Shown one piece after another: positions 1-11,567 of a DNA stretch of 64,000 nt (position 1 is the stretch's first letter; every line of letters starts with the position of its first letter). The notes below the pieces were generated by a model. It was not told the DNA's origin, did no database searches, and worked only from the letters and a program-made list of their open reading frames with translations. A program made the position numbers and the translations under genes. This DNA is from Paramecium sonneborni (Eukaryota > Ciliophora > Oligohymenophorea > Peniculida > Parameciidae), in contig CAJJDN010000040.1 in the NCBI GenBank assembly GCA_905182985.1, forward strand, positions 568,938 to 632,937. The letters are read 5' to 3'.

Positions 1-2864
1 AAGAAAATCCATAAACCATTGATTTTAATGTTGATTTTGCTAATTTAATTAATCAATCAGTCGATGATGATAAAAATTAAAAATTTTTAATAGAAGAAGA
101 AAAAGAGAGAATTTTAAGTAAATAAAAAATGGAACTTATCAAACTGATTTGGAAAACAGTACTCTTGTTAATAATTTTATCTTTGAATTTTATTCTCTTA
201 CAAGAATTTTATAATCCTGCGGAGGCTTATCTTTAAAGTGATTCAATTTCTAGAAAAATTAAATATGATAGATCAGATGCTATAAAATAATTTAAGGATT
301 TAAATACTATTTAAGATATGACAGATTGGCTTATTTTTGGATTTCCTGATCTTTTTGAAGATAATCTATTTGGAAATAATGAATTAGCTATTTTAAAAGG
401 GTAGAATCCAACTATAAAAGTTGAGTAATCTTCTAATGATAGGATCCTTAATTATCAATTATAAGAATATGCTTTTGATAATTTAATTAGAACTAGTTCA
501 TTAAATACTTTTAATATTGTTGTTAATGATGTAATTAGAGTAACTATTAGAAGATCCTTAGTAGTAAATAATACAATGGAATAATTTTCTACGTTTGCTC
601 CTGAAACTATGCTGTTATTTTTAGATTCTCCAACAGATAATTTAGGTTCAGATAATGAAAATTATGAAGGCTTTTATGATGCTGAAACTAATTTCACTAT
701 TGATTATGATGATACTAATGGATTTGAAGGTAATGGAGGATTAGTTATGTTATTAGAACCTAAATAATTAAGTCCTATTATAGAATCTTTATAGAAAGTC
801 AGGTTAATTGATAGTGTTAGTTCTATAGCAATATAGTTTATTACATTTAATCCTATAAATGCCAGAGGATTAGCACATATTAAATTATTATTTACTATCA
901 ATTAATGTGGGACTTTGTCCTCCAAATAAATTGATGTTCAAGGAATTAAAAAGAATTCCTTATAATCTGTTACTGAAATCAGTATTTTAATCTTATCAGT
1001 CTCCTTGATTATTGCCCTATGTTATTATTTATATGTGACAATTAAAACAATGCTTCATAAAAATTTTTCTTATGATAGATGGTATAGTACTTATATATTG
1101 CTATCATTAAGTAGATCGCAATTATATATGAGAGAGAGACATATGCCTGAATTCATAAGAAAATCACTTTTTTTAATGGATATATCTTAATTACTAAATT
1201 TGTTATTTTTGACTCTTCTTGGAGCTTAAATTACATTAATTTTATATTATTTCTTTTAAGTTAATGCTTTAATCCAAGGATGTGAAATATTTGGAACTTC
1301 TATTAATGACTTATTACCTTCAACTTTATTCAGTGTAAAATAGGATGTGGATTATTCTCTCTTTTTTAGTTAGGTTTAAATTATTGGCGATAATAGTAAG
1401 CTAATTGGAGCCTTTGGATCATGTGCAATATTAGTATTATGTTTAGAAATATTATACTTAATTTCACACAATAAAGATTTTCAGACTTTAACAAATTCAA
1501 TAAAGTACACCATGGTTCATATGCCATTTATTTTAGTAATTTTATTTGGTATAATTGTTGCTTTTTCATCTATGGCTCATTTGGTATTAGGAACTGATTT
1601 AATTTAATATTCTACATTTTTTGGTACAATTGTTAAAATGCTAGATTTCATTTCAAAAATAGATGATATACAATTCTTTCGTCTAGATGATAGAACCTTA
1701 GAATTTTATGTAATGATAATCCCATATACAATCACAGTTAGATTTATTATTATGAATATGTTTTTAGCTATTACATTGAGAGGTTATTTGTTGAGTAAAG
1801 AAAAATAAGCTGAAGAATAATCAAATTAAAAAACGAATTCTTTATCCTTAACTACTAAAGAGTTTATTATGCTTTCTATTTAGATGTTCACTTTTAAAGA
1901 AAAACTTATAAAAGTGGGATCTGATCAATATTTAATGCAAATTATAAAATAGTTCTAACCAATAAAGGTTTATACTTGTATAAAAGACAATATCAGAAAT
2001 TAGACAAATTTAACAGCTATGAAGGCTTGGGCTGAAGAATGCGCAAAAGAAATAAAAGATGAAAAGGAAATAAGAAAACCACTTGATGTTGCCTGTCATG
2101 AATTACTGTAGGCATATATTGATTAAAATAATAAAGGAGAGTTTGATATTTTATAAAGATTGAATACAGATCCAAAGAGAAAACTGATTGAATTTTCTTT
2201 GAAATTTACATACCTGAACTACTTTAGATATGCAATTGATTAATTAGATAAATTTACAGTATTTTTTACTAAAAAAAGAGAATAAATAAGATCGATTTTA
2301 TTTTCAGATAGCAAAGGGGAAGATTTTAAAAAGATGGTCTACATATGTTCATTGGAAGCTTAACTTGAAGAAAATATTTAAAGCATGACATTTATTAAAT
2401 AAGAACTTTTATCTTTAGAATTTGATATTGGTGAAGCTGGTGAAATTGATAGTAAAGAAAATGTTCTTAAGTCAAAAAGAGAAAAATAATCTTAAAAAAT
2501 TTCTTTTTAAAACCCTTTGTCAAATAAAATATTTGAAATATCAAAATAAAATAATAATAAAAATTAAACTTAATAAAATTAAGCTGAATTATCTGAAAAT
2601 GAATAAGATTAAGATAATTAATTTAGAGAATCATAATTATAATAATCTGGAAAAAATTCTATGTTTAAATAAGCATAGACTGTAGAATTTAAAAAAGAAA
2701 AAAATGAGAAATAAGAAAACAAAGATTAACAATAAGGTGAAACAACTGAAAAGTCAACAGATGAGAAACCAAAATCTGATCAATAATAATAACCTGATTC
2801 AAAGATTCCAAAAAATGTAGTTAAAACTATGTTCTAAACTGGAGAAAAAAAATAAAAAAAATGA
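1..2864 (+). CDS. Polycystin-2-like (TRPP) cation channel, 5' end outside window
   Basis: The frame is open from base 3 to the TGA at 2862-2864 with no intron needed, giving 953 visible residues. A short cytosolic stretch is followed by a hydrophobic segment (visible residues about 46-66). Next comes an extracellular region of about 230 residues ending in a polycystin-domain-like block (INARGLAHIKLLF, then a Cys), and then several membrane segments between about 970 and 1800. The order TM1, large polycystin loop, five more membrane segments, cytosolic tail is that of PKD2-family channels, which are often ciliary. The tail (1800-2864) is Q/E/K-rich and probably coiled coil. The start lies upstream of the window, because the frame is already open at base 3, before the first in-frame ATG at 129. 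Family call fairly sure; ion selectivity cannot be read. Confidence 0.75.
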
Positions 2865-3005
2865 TTAAGTGGTATAAAAATTTATTTATCCATGTCTATC
2901 TAAATCATAAAAATATTATATTTCATAATATAATCAAATAATTTTGATATTAAAATAAAACTAAATATTTAATAATTAATTATTAACGAGTTTTTATTTC
3001 TTCAA

Positions 3006-4628
3006 ATGCTACGAAAAGACAGTTCTTACAGAGAGATATCCTTAACAGACTCCATAGAGCAAAAATCATTTTTAAACTTAGCCAGAAAACCATCCAATGC
3101 TGATTTTAAAGGCAAAACACCTTTAGGTGTCAAAGGCAAAGATAATAAGGAGAATTCTTCTGCAAGAATTCATTCTGATACACCAACATAAGACTTTTTT
3201 TTTAAAAGAGAAGTCATAAAATCAGAGAAATAATTACCAAATGAAAAAGTGGCCATCTTTAATGATGCATCAAGATTTTAATCATCTAAAACGTATATGG
3301 AATGTAGGATGGAGTAATTAGAATAACGTAAGAAAACCTAAAGTCCATAGCTGTTGTCAATGACTCCTGTTTAGAATAAATAAATCAGTTAAGAAAGGTA
3401 CAATCATCTATAATAACCATAATAATAATAACAATCAGTTTAAAGTTCAATTAATTTAACTAGAAAGGCTTCTGTTGTACCTACAAGAGGTTTATCAGCT
3501 TTGACTTCTCCAACCCCTAAGGAAGGAGATTTTAATATCTATAAACAGCAGAGTAGTATACCAACATCTTATTTGGATTCAGTTGTAACTCAAAGAAATA
3601 GTAAGAATCCTACAGCTTCAGAGCAATAATAATAATAACAATAATAATATTAATCATAATAATAATATTATTCATAATAGTAATAATAATAATAATAGTA
3701 ATAATAGTAACAACAATAATAAATTTAATAATAGTAACAATAATAATAATAATAACAATAATAATAATAATAAGATTATAAAAATCCATCTTAAAGATTA
3801 TATTATATAACTTCCCTTATAAAAGCCTTCAAAATGAAAGGTCCGAATTCAGCAAAAGAGCATTTAATCCACAACATGCAGGTAGTATATAATAAATATG
3901 TAAAGGGTATAATAATTGCTAAAAAGTTAAAAGTGCCACCAGTAAAAAAGGCTATTATGTTACCAGCAACAGACAAAAAAACTCTTTTATTTGATTTGGA
4001 TGAAACATTAGTTCATTGTAATTCGAATAGTTTTATACCTGGAGATGTATTACTTAATATTAATCATGAAGGAGAGAAGATGGAAGTAGAAATATACTAT
4101 ATTTATTAGGCTTCCTTGAATATCAGACCATACACATCTCATTTATTATAGACATTAAGTAGAAATTTCGAGTTGATTGTATTTACTGCTTCATAATCCC
4201 ATTATGCTAATGCAGTTATTGATTATTTGGATCCTTAAAAAAAATGGATAAGTCACAGATTTTATAGAGAACATTGTATTCCTACAGATGATGGTCATTT
4301 TATAAAAGATCTTCGTATATTCACAACAAGGAAATTGAGTGATATGTTGTTAATAGATAATGCACCACATTCTTATCTTTATTAGATTTAAAATGGGGTT
4401 CCAATAATTCCATATATTGATAATAAATCAGATGAAGTATTAATTATGTTAAGATTGTAGGAATTGAAATCTTTATTGTAGTATTTGATGTAATTTAAGA
4501 ATGTAAAAGATGTGAGAGAATTGAATATGTAATAAATGAAACTACATCGTTTTTCAGAATATGATGATCCTTAAGAGCTATTAAAATGTGAATTTAATGA
4601 ATACTAATTATAATCCGTTTTATTATGA
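3006..4628 (+). CDS. FCP1/SCP-like (NIF/CTD-type) protein phosphatase with Q-rich N-terminus
   Basis: Single exon, 540 aa. The C-terminal half holds a HAD-type phosphatase domain of the SCP/Dullard (NIF) family. The catalytic motif FDLDETLVHC has its DxDxT aspartates at residues 330 and 332. It is followed by the family block around IRPYTSHLL, ELIVFTASQ, YREHC and the conserved LLIDN aspartate. These enzymes dephosphorylate Ser/Thr on targets such as the RNA polymerase II tail or lipin-type proteins. The first 320 residues are low complexity with a long poly-Q run (nt about 3625-3775, written in TAA/TAG/CAA). The stop overlaps the ATG of the next gene by an ATGA. Family call sure; substrate unknown. 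Confidence 0.85.
3625..3776 (+). repeat. TAA/TAG/CAA microsatellite coding for poly-glutamine
   Basis: A run of TAA, TAG and CAA triplets lies inside the phosphatase gene and reads as about 50 residues, nearly all glutamine, in the ciliate code. Mixed codons argue for an old, partly degraded triplet expansion. Length polymorphism between strains is likely. Confidence 0.8.
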
Positions 4629-5880
4629 TTAAATCACTTTTTATTTGTGCCTTGCTTTTAGGATTAAGTACAGCATCTCTTTCAGAGGAAGGTTAAGTTA
4701 TAGCCTAACTGACATAATTGGAACAAAGTGAATTTGGTCGTTATTTGATTCATACACTATAATTGGAAATGGAAACATCAGATAGTTTAGATCATTTGAT
4801 AAATGTTCTTGAAAAACTAGAAGGACGTTATTAAGATGATTAAAAAGAAGATGATGCAAATAATAGAGTATATTAAGATTAATGTGACTCAGACATTGGT
4901 TAACTTGATAAAGATATTGCAAATAGCTAATATTCAATTCTCTAATTAGAAGCTAAACTAGAAGGTAATCTCATTCCTGCTAAATCAATATAATAAGGTG
5001 TTGAAAAAGCTAAATTAGCAGAAATTAAATGTAAATATATTCATTCACATTTTTTTTAGAATACACATAAGAAATTTAAGAACTTGATGATGAGAGATAA
5101 GAACAAAATGAAGTTTATGAGGCTAAAATTGCTGAACATTTTGAAGCATCTAAAATCATCAGAGAAGCTTAAGCTATTATTAAAGATGGTCTTTAAAGAC
5201 CCTCACTTTTAGAAATTAAGAAAAATTCAAAAAGTTCTGTTAGAATTGCTCCTAACATTTTAGCTTAAGTCACTTCAAGTTTAAGTGGATCTATTAATAA
5301 AATTAGATAAACTCATAGATTTACTAAAGCATATGCAAGTATTTTCAAAGTCTTGTTAACAATCATGAATAAATCTGAATCAACTGCTGATGAAGGATCT
5401 GTAGAAAAGTAAATTTAATAATTTTAAATACTAGAATCATTCAATTATGTAGTGATTTATTAGCAAAAATAGATGATAGTACTAATTTAGAAAGATTTGC
5501 TGAAGATAAAAGAGTTTAAGCCTATGAAAAACATAAACATTTATTAAATAGAGATTTATAATCTGCTTAATCTATTCTAGCAAATACTTAAGCAACTTTA
5601 TAAAGGTTTTTTATATTAATATTTAATTAGTTTGAATGACTAAATTCAACAAGCATAAAATTCAATTGAAACTATTTAATAAAGATTAGATTATTACTAA
5701 GATACTAGACAATAAAGATACACTGAATGTGAAGAAGCTGCTTATGATTATCAATAAGCAAGAAGTGCCAGAGATAACAATAAGCAATTAGTTTCTGACT
5801 TAATTGGTTTAGTCAATAAACATCTTAGAGTTCTTAGAGAACAATTAGCACTCAGAGTTGCAGCTGGTGATAATATATGA
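4625..5880 (+). CDS. Trichocyst matrix protein-like secretory granule protein
   Basis: Predicted 391 aa after removing introns 5031-5059, 5409-5434 and 5606-5630 (29, 26, 25 nt; the third starts GTT rather than GTA). It opens with a clear signal peptide (MIKSLFICALLLGLSTA). The rest is a heptad-rich coiled coil with two blocks, ending in a segment rich in Leu, Asn and Arg (around NKQLVSDLIGLVNKHLRVL). This pattern, a signal peptide followed by helical acidic segments, is that of Paramecium trichocyst matrix proteins, which are cleaved and crystallise in the dense-core exocytic granule. Its ATG overlaps the stop of the upstream phosphatase. Assigned from overall pattern, not from a match to a specific TMP gene. 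Confidence 0.65.
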
Positions 5881-6010
5881 AATACATTTGCATTATTTTC
5901 ATTATTATTAATCTTAACTTCAAGGGATGATAATTATTACTTATTAATTAATAGACATCTCATAAAATACTATCTTTTTAATTAGAATTTTTTATAAATA
6001 TAATTTATAA

Positions 6011-6499
6011 ATGATCAATCAAGATAGTGCAGATTTAGACATATAACAATAAGGATTTGATTTTTAATAATTATTTGAAAAAAAATGTATCAATCGAGAA
6101 GAATCTCAAAAAGATTAAATATAAAGATTTCATTTTCCTTAAAACCAATAATAATGTTAAGGTGATACTTTATAAGCATTAGTCAAAATGATTAAAATTG
6201 AAAAATAAGTTGCAGGAAGAAATAAAAAAAATAAAAAGATTTAATGGAATGAAAAAAATACTAAAATATTTTAGGATCTCTATTAATAATATTCAGGCAA
6301 TTTAGATTAAATTCTTTTATACTTTTAATAAAACAATGAATTAAATACAAAAATTGATATTAAATAAATCAAAGTATTATTATCTAATCTTAGTTTATAG
6401 AATAAATTTAAAATCGAAAAAAAAAAAAAAAGCTTGACTTTATTATCATTGTCTCAGAGAATATCAAAAAACTTTAACTACTAGTTAAAATTAGACTGA
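6011..6499 (+). CDS. Small protein with SANT/Myb-like segment
   Basis: Single exon, 162 aa, no intron needed. Residues about 75-120 contain W-N-E-K-N-x-K-I-F-Q-D-L-Y-Q-Q-Y-S-G-N-L, which has the tryptophan spacing and 'YxxYSGN' turn of a SANT/Myb helix-turn-helix; the second and third tryptophans are not kept. The rest is Q/K-rich, with a run of 15 adenines (6417-6431) coding for lysines, where a sequencing indel could alter the C-terminus. A chromatin role would be only a guess. Confidence 0.5.
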
Positions 6500-6590
6500 A
6501 AAATTGATTTTATTGATAAATTTATATTATCTTATATTATTATAACTAATTTTAAGTACATAATTAATTCTTTTGTATTAAACTTTATAT

Positions 6591-8017
6591 ATGAATATTT
6601 TATAAAAAAAGAGGGAAGAATTTTCAATTAATATTAGAAAATAAAAAAGGGAAGAGTTGTTTAAATCAAAAAGAATCTCAAAAAACTAATATTTACCATT
6701 TTCCATTTCGAATAACGATTTATCAGATGTTTATTTCAATGCATATTACTAAAAATAATGTCCAAAGAATTTTCAATATAATGAAACTATTTAAAAGATT
6801 TTTAAAATATCTGAATTAGCAGATGCATTTAATGATCGTGATTGTGATAAAAATTATGAAACAACTTTTGATGTTGAAATTATATTTGATATCATCAACA
6901 AAGGATACCCAGTATTAGATGTATATTAATTTATTTATATAAGAGAGCCTGCTTACAAATACTACTAGCATTTACTCTCCCTAATCATTCAACATGCAAA
7001 CCTATACTTAAATATATACCTGATTTATTGAATTTTTTCATTGAGACTCCCTATGAAGAGTTAAAATAATCTGTGTTGTTTATTTTTTCAAACTTAGCAG
7101 CAGATTGTTATTAATGTAGAGATGCGATTTTAATTTATGAAATACCATAAACAATATTTAAAACAATTCATTCAAATACTACTGAATTAATTGATGATTT
7201 TGCATAAATTCTTATCAACATATCAAGAACTCAACCTTTAATGTCAAATTTTAACCAAATTTAAATGATTAATTTGTGCTGGAAATTATTTCCTTATTTA
7301 TCAACCAACGAATCTATTGCTGGAATCTTATAATTAATATAAAAAATTTGTACGAAAGATAAGAATTTATTAGATCTGAATTTTATGAATGATCTTTGTC
7401 TAAATAACCAAAATTCTGAGCAATTTCTAAACGAAATATTATCTTTAATCAAAATAATGTCATACTTTGACAGAGATAGGTATGAACATATCGAATAAAA
7501 CATTTTGAATTTTTTAATTCTTAAAATTAACTTAACTTTGATTGATGAAAAATAATAGAAATATTAGTAAAAATAAATTAATAGATTTTTGAGCATTTTT
7601 ACTAATATGATTGTTGAAAATCCTAAAATAATTTATAATATTCTGAATACTAAAATAATTGAACTTTTTAAATTTGATGAAAAATTATAGGAGATGAATA
7701 TGGAGATTTTTAGTAACATTTATTATTATTCTTTTTACTATTAGATCGTTTGTGGATTAAATTAAAATTAATTGAAATAATTTATTTAATTATTCTAACC
7801 AATAAAACAATTGATAAATTTGTTGGATAAAAATTTAAATGATTCAGATATTATAATTGAAATATTAAGAATAATTGAGATGATCATGTAAAAAAATATT
7901 GAATCGATTTGTGTATTTATAGAGTAAAATGGTGAATAATACTTAGCTGAATTATCCTAACATGAAAATGAAGATGTATATAAATTATGCGAAAATCTTT
8001 TTGAGATAGTTAAGTGA
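6591..8017 (+). CDS. Divergent importin-alpha-like protein (IBB plus armadillo helices)
   Basis: Predicted 467 aa with one 23-nt intron (6921-6943). The N-terminus (KKREEFSINIRKQKREELF, then KSKR) has the basic pattern of an importin-beta-binding domain. It is followed by helical armadillo-like repeats (for example SVLFIFSNLAADC and AQILINISRTQP, with the central N-L-A/N-I-S helix ends). Importin-alpha carries classical nuclear-localisation-signal cargo to importin-beta. The Trp/Asn ladder that binds the signal is poorly kept in what I can read, so this may be a specialised paralogue. Convergent with the next gene; the two stops are 33 bp apart. Confidence 0.6.
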
Positions 8018-8050
8018 CTTTTATTTATTATTTTTATTTTAACAATAAAA

Positions 8051-8989
8051 TCAATTATTTTATGATAGAGTAGAATGCACAAAATGAGAAATTTCCATTC
8101 TTGAATTTTCGAAATTAAATTATGATTTTATCGAATTTTAAGCAGAAACAATTTATTTATAATCCCATTCTAATTTCCGATTTATTAAATCTTCACTAAT
8201 CTAAATATTTAAATCTTTTTAATCAAAAATCTATTCCTATTATTTACAACTTTATATTTTATCAATCAACATTTATTCTACCTTTTTAATTGAAATGACC
8301 TACTATGATAAGTTTTATTCTATATTCTTTATTGATTACTCATCTTAGATAATTTTTTCCAAACCCAAATTGAGATGATCAATTTACTAATGATATTAAT
8401 CTATTTAAATGTAAATTATTACTTTCTTTTTAATTTGTATTTTATATATAATATATCAATCTTGCAAGATATTATTCAGCTTCCTTAAACTTCCAATCTG
8501 TTAAGTATTCTTTTTCTTGTAGATTTTTTTCTCGTAATTCTAGTTTACTTTTTTCTATTTTTAATTAATTTTATTGCTCATCTAATTATTTCTGAACAAC
8601 AATAAATTATTCTTCTCGCACTTTGAGTTTTTCTTCAAAAACCTTAACTTTTTCTTTAAATTGTTGTTCTTATAATTATAAATGATTGAGCTTCTCTATT
8701 ATCTAATTAGTTAGTATTCTAATCTCTTTTTCCCCCTTTTTTAATTACTATTAATATTTCAAAGACTTACATTTGCTCTCTCCTCTAAATTTCTTTGTTC
8801 TTACTCTATACACTATTTTGTTCTATCGAGTTCTTCACATTTCCATTTATATTTTTCTTTAATTCTAACGAGTTCTAGTTAATTTGAATCAGATGGATTA
8901 AAGTCAGGAATACTTTATTTTTCATATTAAGTAGCAAATCTCAACCCTATTTTTTAAATAATATCAGGAATGGTTTGTCTTTAACTCAT
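8051..8989 (-). CDS. Coiled-coil protein, unknown
   Basis: Predicted 293 aa with introns 8736-8770 (35 nt) and 8401-8422 (22 nt). It starts MSQRQTIPDIIQKIG. Most of the chain is a charged coiled coil rich in K/E/Q/L (about residues 45-200) with a shorter helical C-terminal part. Without the second splice the frame closes at 8379; with it the frame runs to 8051 and stays Q/E/K-rich, which is why I prefer the longer model. No family recognised. Confidence 0.6.
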
Positions 8990-9071
8990 AAAGGAAGATT
9001 TAAGCAGAAATGTACTTGATGATTTTCTCATAATATTTAACAGATCAATTAATTAAATTATATTACAATTC

Positions 9072-9380
9072 ATGGATGGGACTGCAATTACATAGCTAAA
9101 ATCTTAATTGTAGAAATTGAAAGAAGAGAAAGAAGAATTATAAAATGATGTTTAGGAAGAAAGAGCTGTTGTTGCTCAAATGTAATAAGAATTAGCATCG
9201 TTTAAATAATAATAATAAATTTAAGGAGGCCAATTGAGAGATAAAGAATTAGCTCTTTAAGATTATAATCGAATGATTAAAGAAAGTGAAACGATTTTGA
9301 AAAAACTTATTGAAACATCTAGCAATTTTCTTAAAACACTGGAGGGCGAAACAAATAAGTTAAAAAATTAAAAAAAGTGA
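9072..9380 (+). CDS. Small coiled-coil protein, unknown
   Basis: Single exon, 102 aa (MDGTAITQLK...). It forms almost one continuous heptad helix interrupted by a Q/G stretch near the middle. No signal peptide or membrane segment. It stands divergently, about 80 bp from the start of the minus-strand coiled-coil gene, so the two may share a promoter region. No function can be assigned. Confidence 0.55.
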
Positions 9381-9665
9381 AATAATCAAAAATATTTATA
9401 GCAGCATTCTTATTTTTAATTAACAAAAATTTTTAGCATTTCATAATACTTTATATTTGAATTATTTAACAATAATCCTTTTGTTTTACTTCTTTAATTT
9501 TATTAAATATTATTGCTTTAATAAATTGTAAAGAGATAATTATATTAATAAGTAAGCTCTATAAATTATATTAAAAAATTATTGTCTCTAACTTATTATA
9601 AAAGTGATTTAATAAAAAAATATTTCAAATAAATAAATCAAATTCAATTTTTTCTTTCTAAAATA

Positions 9666-10007
9666 ATGTCTCAACTCTAAATATTTAACTTGAAACTTCA
9701 AAATGAAACTAAATCTACTATTCAAAAATCCATTCTAAAAAATCCATAATAGTGTTCAAATCAAAGTAAAATTAGATTGGATTGGGCTGGTAATTAAATA
9801 ATAAAAGGAGGACTACATAAAATAGTTTTCTTAAACCAAATTGATACTGCTCGAACATTTATTGATTTATTATCAAATGATATTACAGATTCATTAATTG
9901 AAGATGTTCATTAAGAATAAAAAAACTTTAATTAGATATAAGCAAACAACACTATAAAAAATCAGTGTGAGCAAAGTTAATAATCTAACTGTTGTTTTAT
10001 TTAATGA
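9666..10007 (+). CDS. Small protein with SILK and RVxF-type PP1 docking motifs
   Basis: Single exon, 113 aa. Residues 22-25 read SILK and residues 52-55 read KIVF. The first fits the [GS]IL[RK] motif and the second the RVxF consensus; both dock on protein phosphatase 1, and the SILK motif lies N-terminal to RVxF in known interactors such as inhibitor-2. The rest is Q/N-rich and looks disordered, as expected of a PP1 regulator. No wider homology recognised; short motifs can occur by chance. Confidence 0.5.
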
Positions 10008-11091
10008 TTCATTTTAAACTTATTTACTGAATGAATATATGATAAAAATAAAATTAACTTAAATTATCAATCATTTTGGCAATGTTAAAGATTGTCGAGA
10101 TTTTTCTTAAAAATATTAAAAATTATATTGTTAAATTAAGATTAATATAACACAATGAGTTGAATCAATTCCTCAATAATTAATCATTCTTATAAATGAG
10201 TTGCTAAAATATTTAATTTATGAACTTAAATATGTTTTATTCTTTATCTCAAATTATAGTATATGTATTTTTTTTTTAAAACTTGTTTTAAATTATGAGG
10301 TTGAGAAAATGAGTTAATTTTATGAAAATTTTCATATTTTTGAGAGCCAGGTAAGTTTAATATTCATTCTTTAATTTTTGAGTAATAAAATTTCTCAATA
10401 ATTAAAATTTTATTTAATATCTTCAATTTATTATTAAAGTTTTTTTTTCGATCTTTTCACCACAAAAGATGAATAAATATGTCTATTTTTTATTGGCAAA
10501 TAATAAAAATATAAAAAGATAAAGAAATGAAACATATTTTTAGTGTAAAATCCTTTACAAAGAATATCAGAGTTTTAATACTCTAATTTCTTTTTCTAGA
10601 GTATAATCTAATTAATTCAAGTTAATTTTGCACCAAGATAAAAACTGGCTTCTTAATAGTATACCACAATTGAAGTCTAATTAATAAATTGAGAGACGAA
10701 AAGAATACTATTATGGTTAATTTTATTCTATTCTTCTTTTTAAAATTCTGGTATTTTTTTTCTAGAAATCCTTTTCGTCCTTCAAAAACAACACTTATAT
10801 ATATTAAAATACAAGATTTCTTTAAAATAAAAACAAAAATAAATAAATAATTAAAAAGTGTAGAAAATATCATTCCAATTATCTAAATGATGGATTGATA
10901 TAATTTTAAAGAATTTTATAAACAAAAAAAATTAGATTTTCTATTATTTTAATGAATATTTTCTGAATGAAAGATGAAGAACACTTTTTTCCATAAAATA
11001 AACAGATTCTTTAAAGAGTAGTAATAATTGCATCACTGACAACTTTATGAAGATTTTGATAATGAAAAAACAATTAATAAATACCATTTCA
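10008..11091. other. 1.1-kb interval with one doubtful open frame
   Basis: Very AT-rich. The only frame of note on the plus strand runs ATG 10469 to TGA 10964-10966: 165 codons with basic and aromatic residues (begins MNKYVYFLLANNK) and no recognised domain. With TGA as the only stop, such lengths arise by chance fairly often. A minus-strand frame (10873 down to 10457, about 138 codons, hydrophobic) covers the same bases, and at most one can be real. The rest (10008-10468) shows nothing I can support. Confidence 0.3.
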
Positions 11092-11522
11092 TCATTAATT
11101 GAATCCAAAAACCTCTAGATCTGAATAAGTTATATATAGGAATCCATCCTCTGGATCCTTCTTTTTGTCATATATATCTGCCAATTTTATATCTAAGAAT
11201 ATCTTTATTTTCGATATACCTTCAGGCAACATTTAATTTCCAATATGAAAATAAAGAGATTATTTAGGGGAAATCTATAAAGTATTTTTTAAAGTATCAC
11301 GAAATTGAATCATACGAAAACCATTAGTAACTAAATATCAATAATTTAAAATTGATAGTACAATTATTTGTTTAAATGCTAGATCTTAGATTTTGGATGC
11401 TTTTCTAAAACAACAGGAATCATATCAGGATGTTAACTCATTTTTTCCTTAAATTTGGTTTATCTTTCTTAGACAGTGTATTATTCCCTAAAATTTTTGT
11501 ATTTCGTTTAAGACTGATACAT
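11092..11522 (-). CDS. Atg8/LC3/GABARAP-like ubiquitin-fold protein, frame interrupted
   Basis: Exon 1 encodes an Atg8 N-terminal half: KFKEKMSQHPDMIPVVLEKH, then PKSKIQHLNK, matching the family's 'PDRVPVIVEK.PKA.I.DLDK'. The C-terminal half is equally clear: YLVTNGF, QSLYFHIGNQMLPE, LADIYDKKKDPEDGFLYITY then SDLEVFG. The last glycine (FG) is followed by FNQ, so a processing protease such as Atg4 would be needed before lipid conjugation. Intron 11193-11219 (27 nt) is canonical. The two halves are out of frame across 11338-11360, where no GT-AG splice restores frame; removing 23 nt between TA dinucleotides does, giving 126 aa with exact family spacing. Either a retained excised element, an assembly error or a pseudogene. 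Confidence 0.75.
11338..11360 (-). other. TA-bounded 23-nt frame-breaking segment in the Atg8-like gene
   Basis: On the coding strand the segment begins TACTATCAA and is followed by a TA; it contains the inverted pair TATCAA / TTGATA. It carries an in-frame TGA relative to the downstream Atg8 half. Excision of 23 nt between TA dinucleotides joins HLNKQL to YLVTNGF in frame. Excisions of 20 or 29 nt at neighbouring TAs also restore frame but change the spacing. The ends match the Paramecium IES end consensus (TAYAGYNR) only partly, and 23 nt is at or below the usual minimum IES size. Confidence 0.4.
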
Positions 11523-11567
11523 CTGAATTTGACTTTTTAAATAATAATATACATATAATAAACTACA

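Noticed and set aside
704..901. Minus-strand frame inside the polycystin gene
   Set aside because: It overlaps the conserved polycystin loop on the plus strand, has no domain and no splice signals of its own.
3625..3776. TAA-rich array as CRISPR or transposon-related repeat
   Set aside because: Triplet periodicity is in frame with the phosphatase gene and codes for glutamine; there are no spacers.
4625..4628. ATGA overlap as evidence of a bacterial-type operon
   Set aside because: The genes contain spliceosomal introns and use the ciliate code; the overlap reflects genome compaction.
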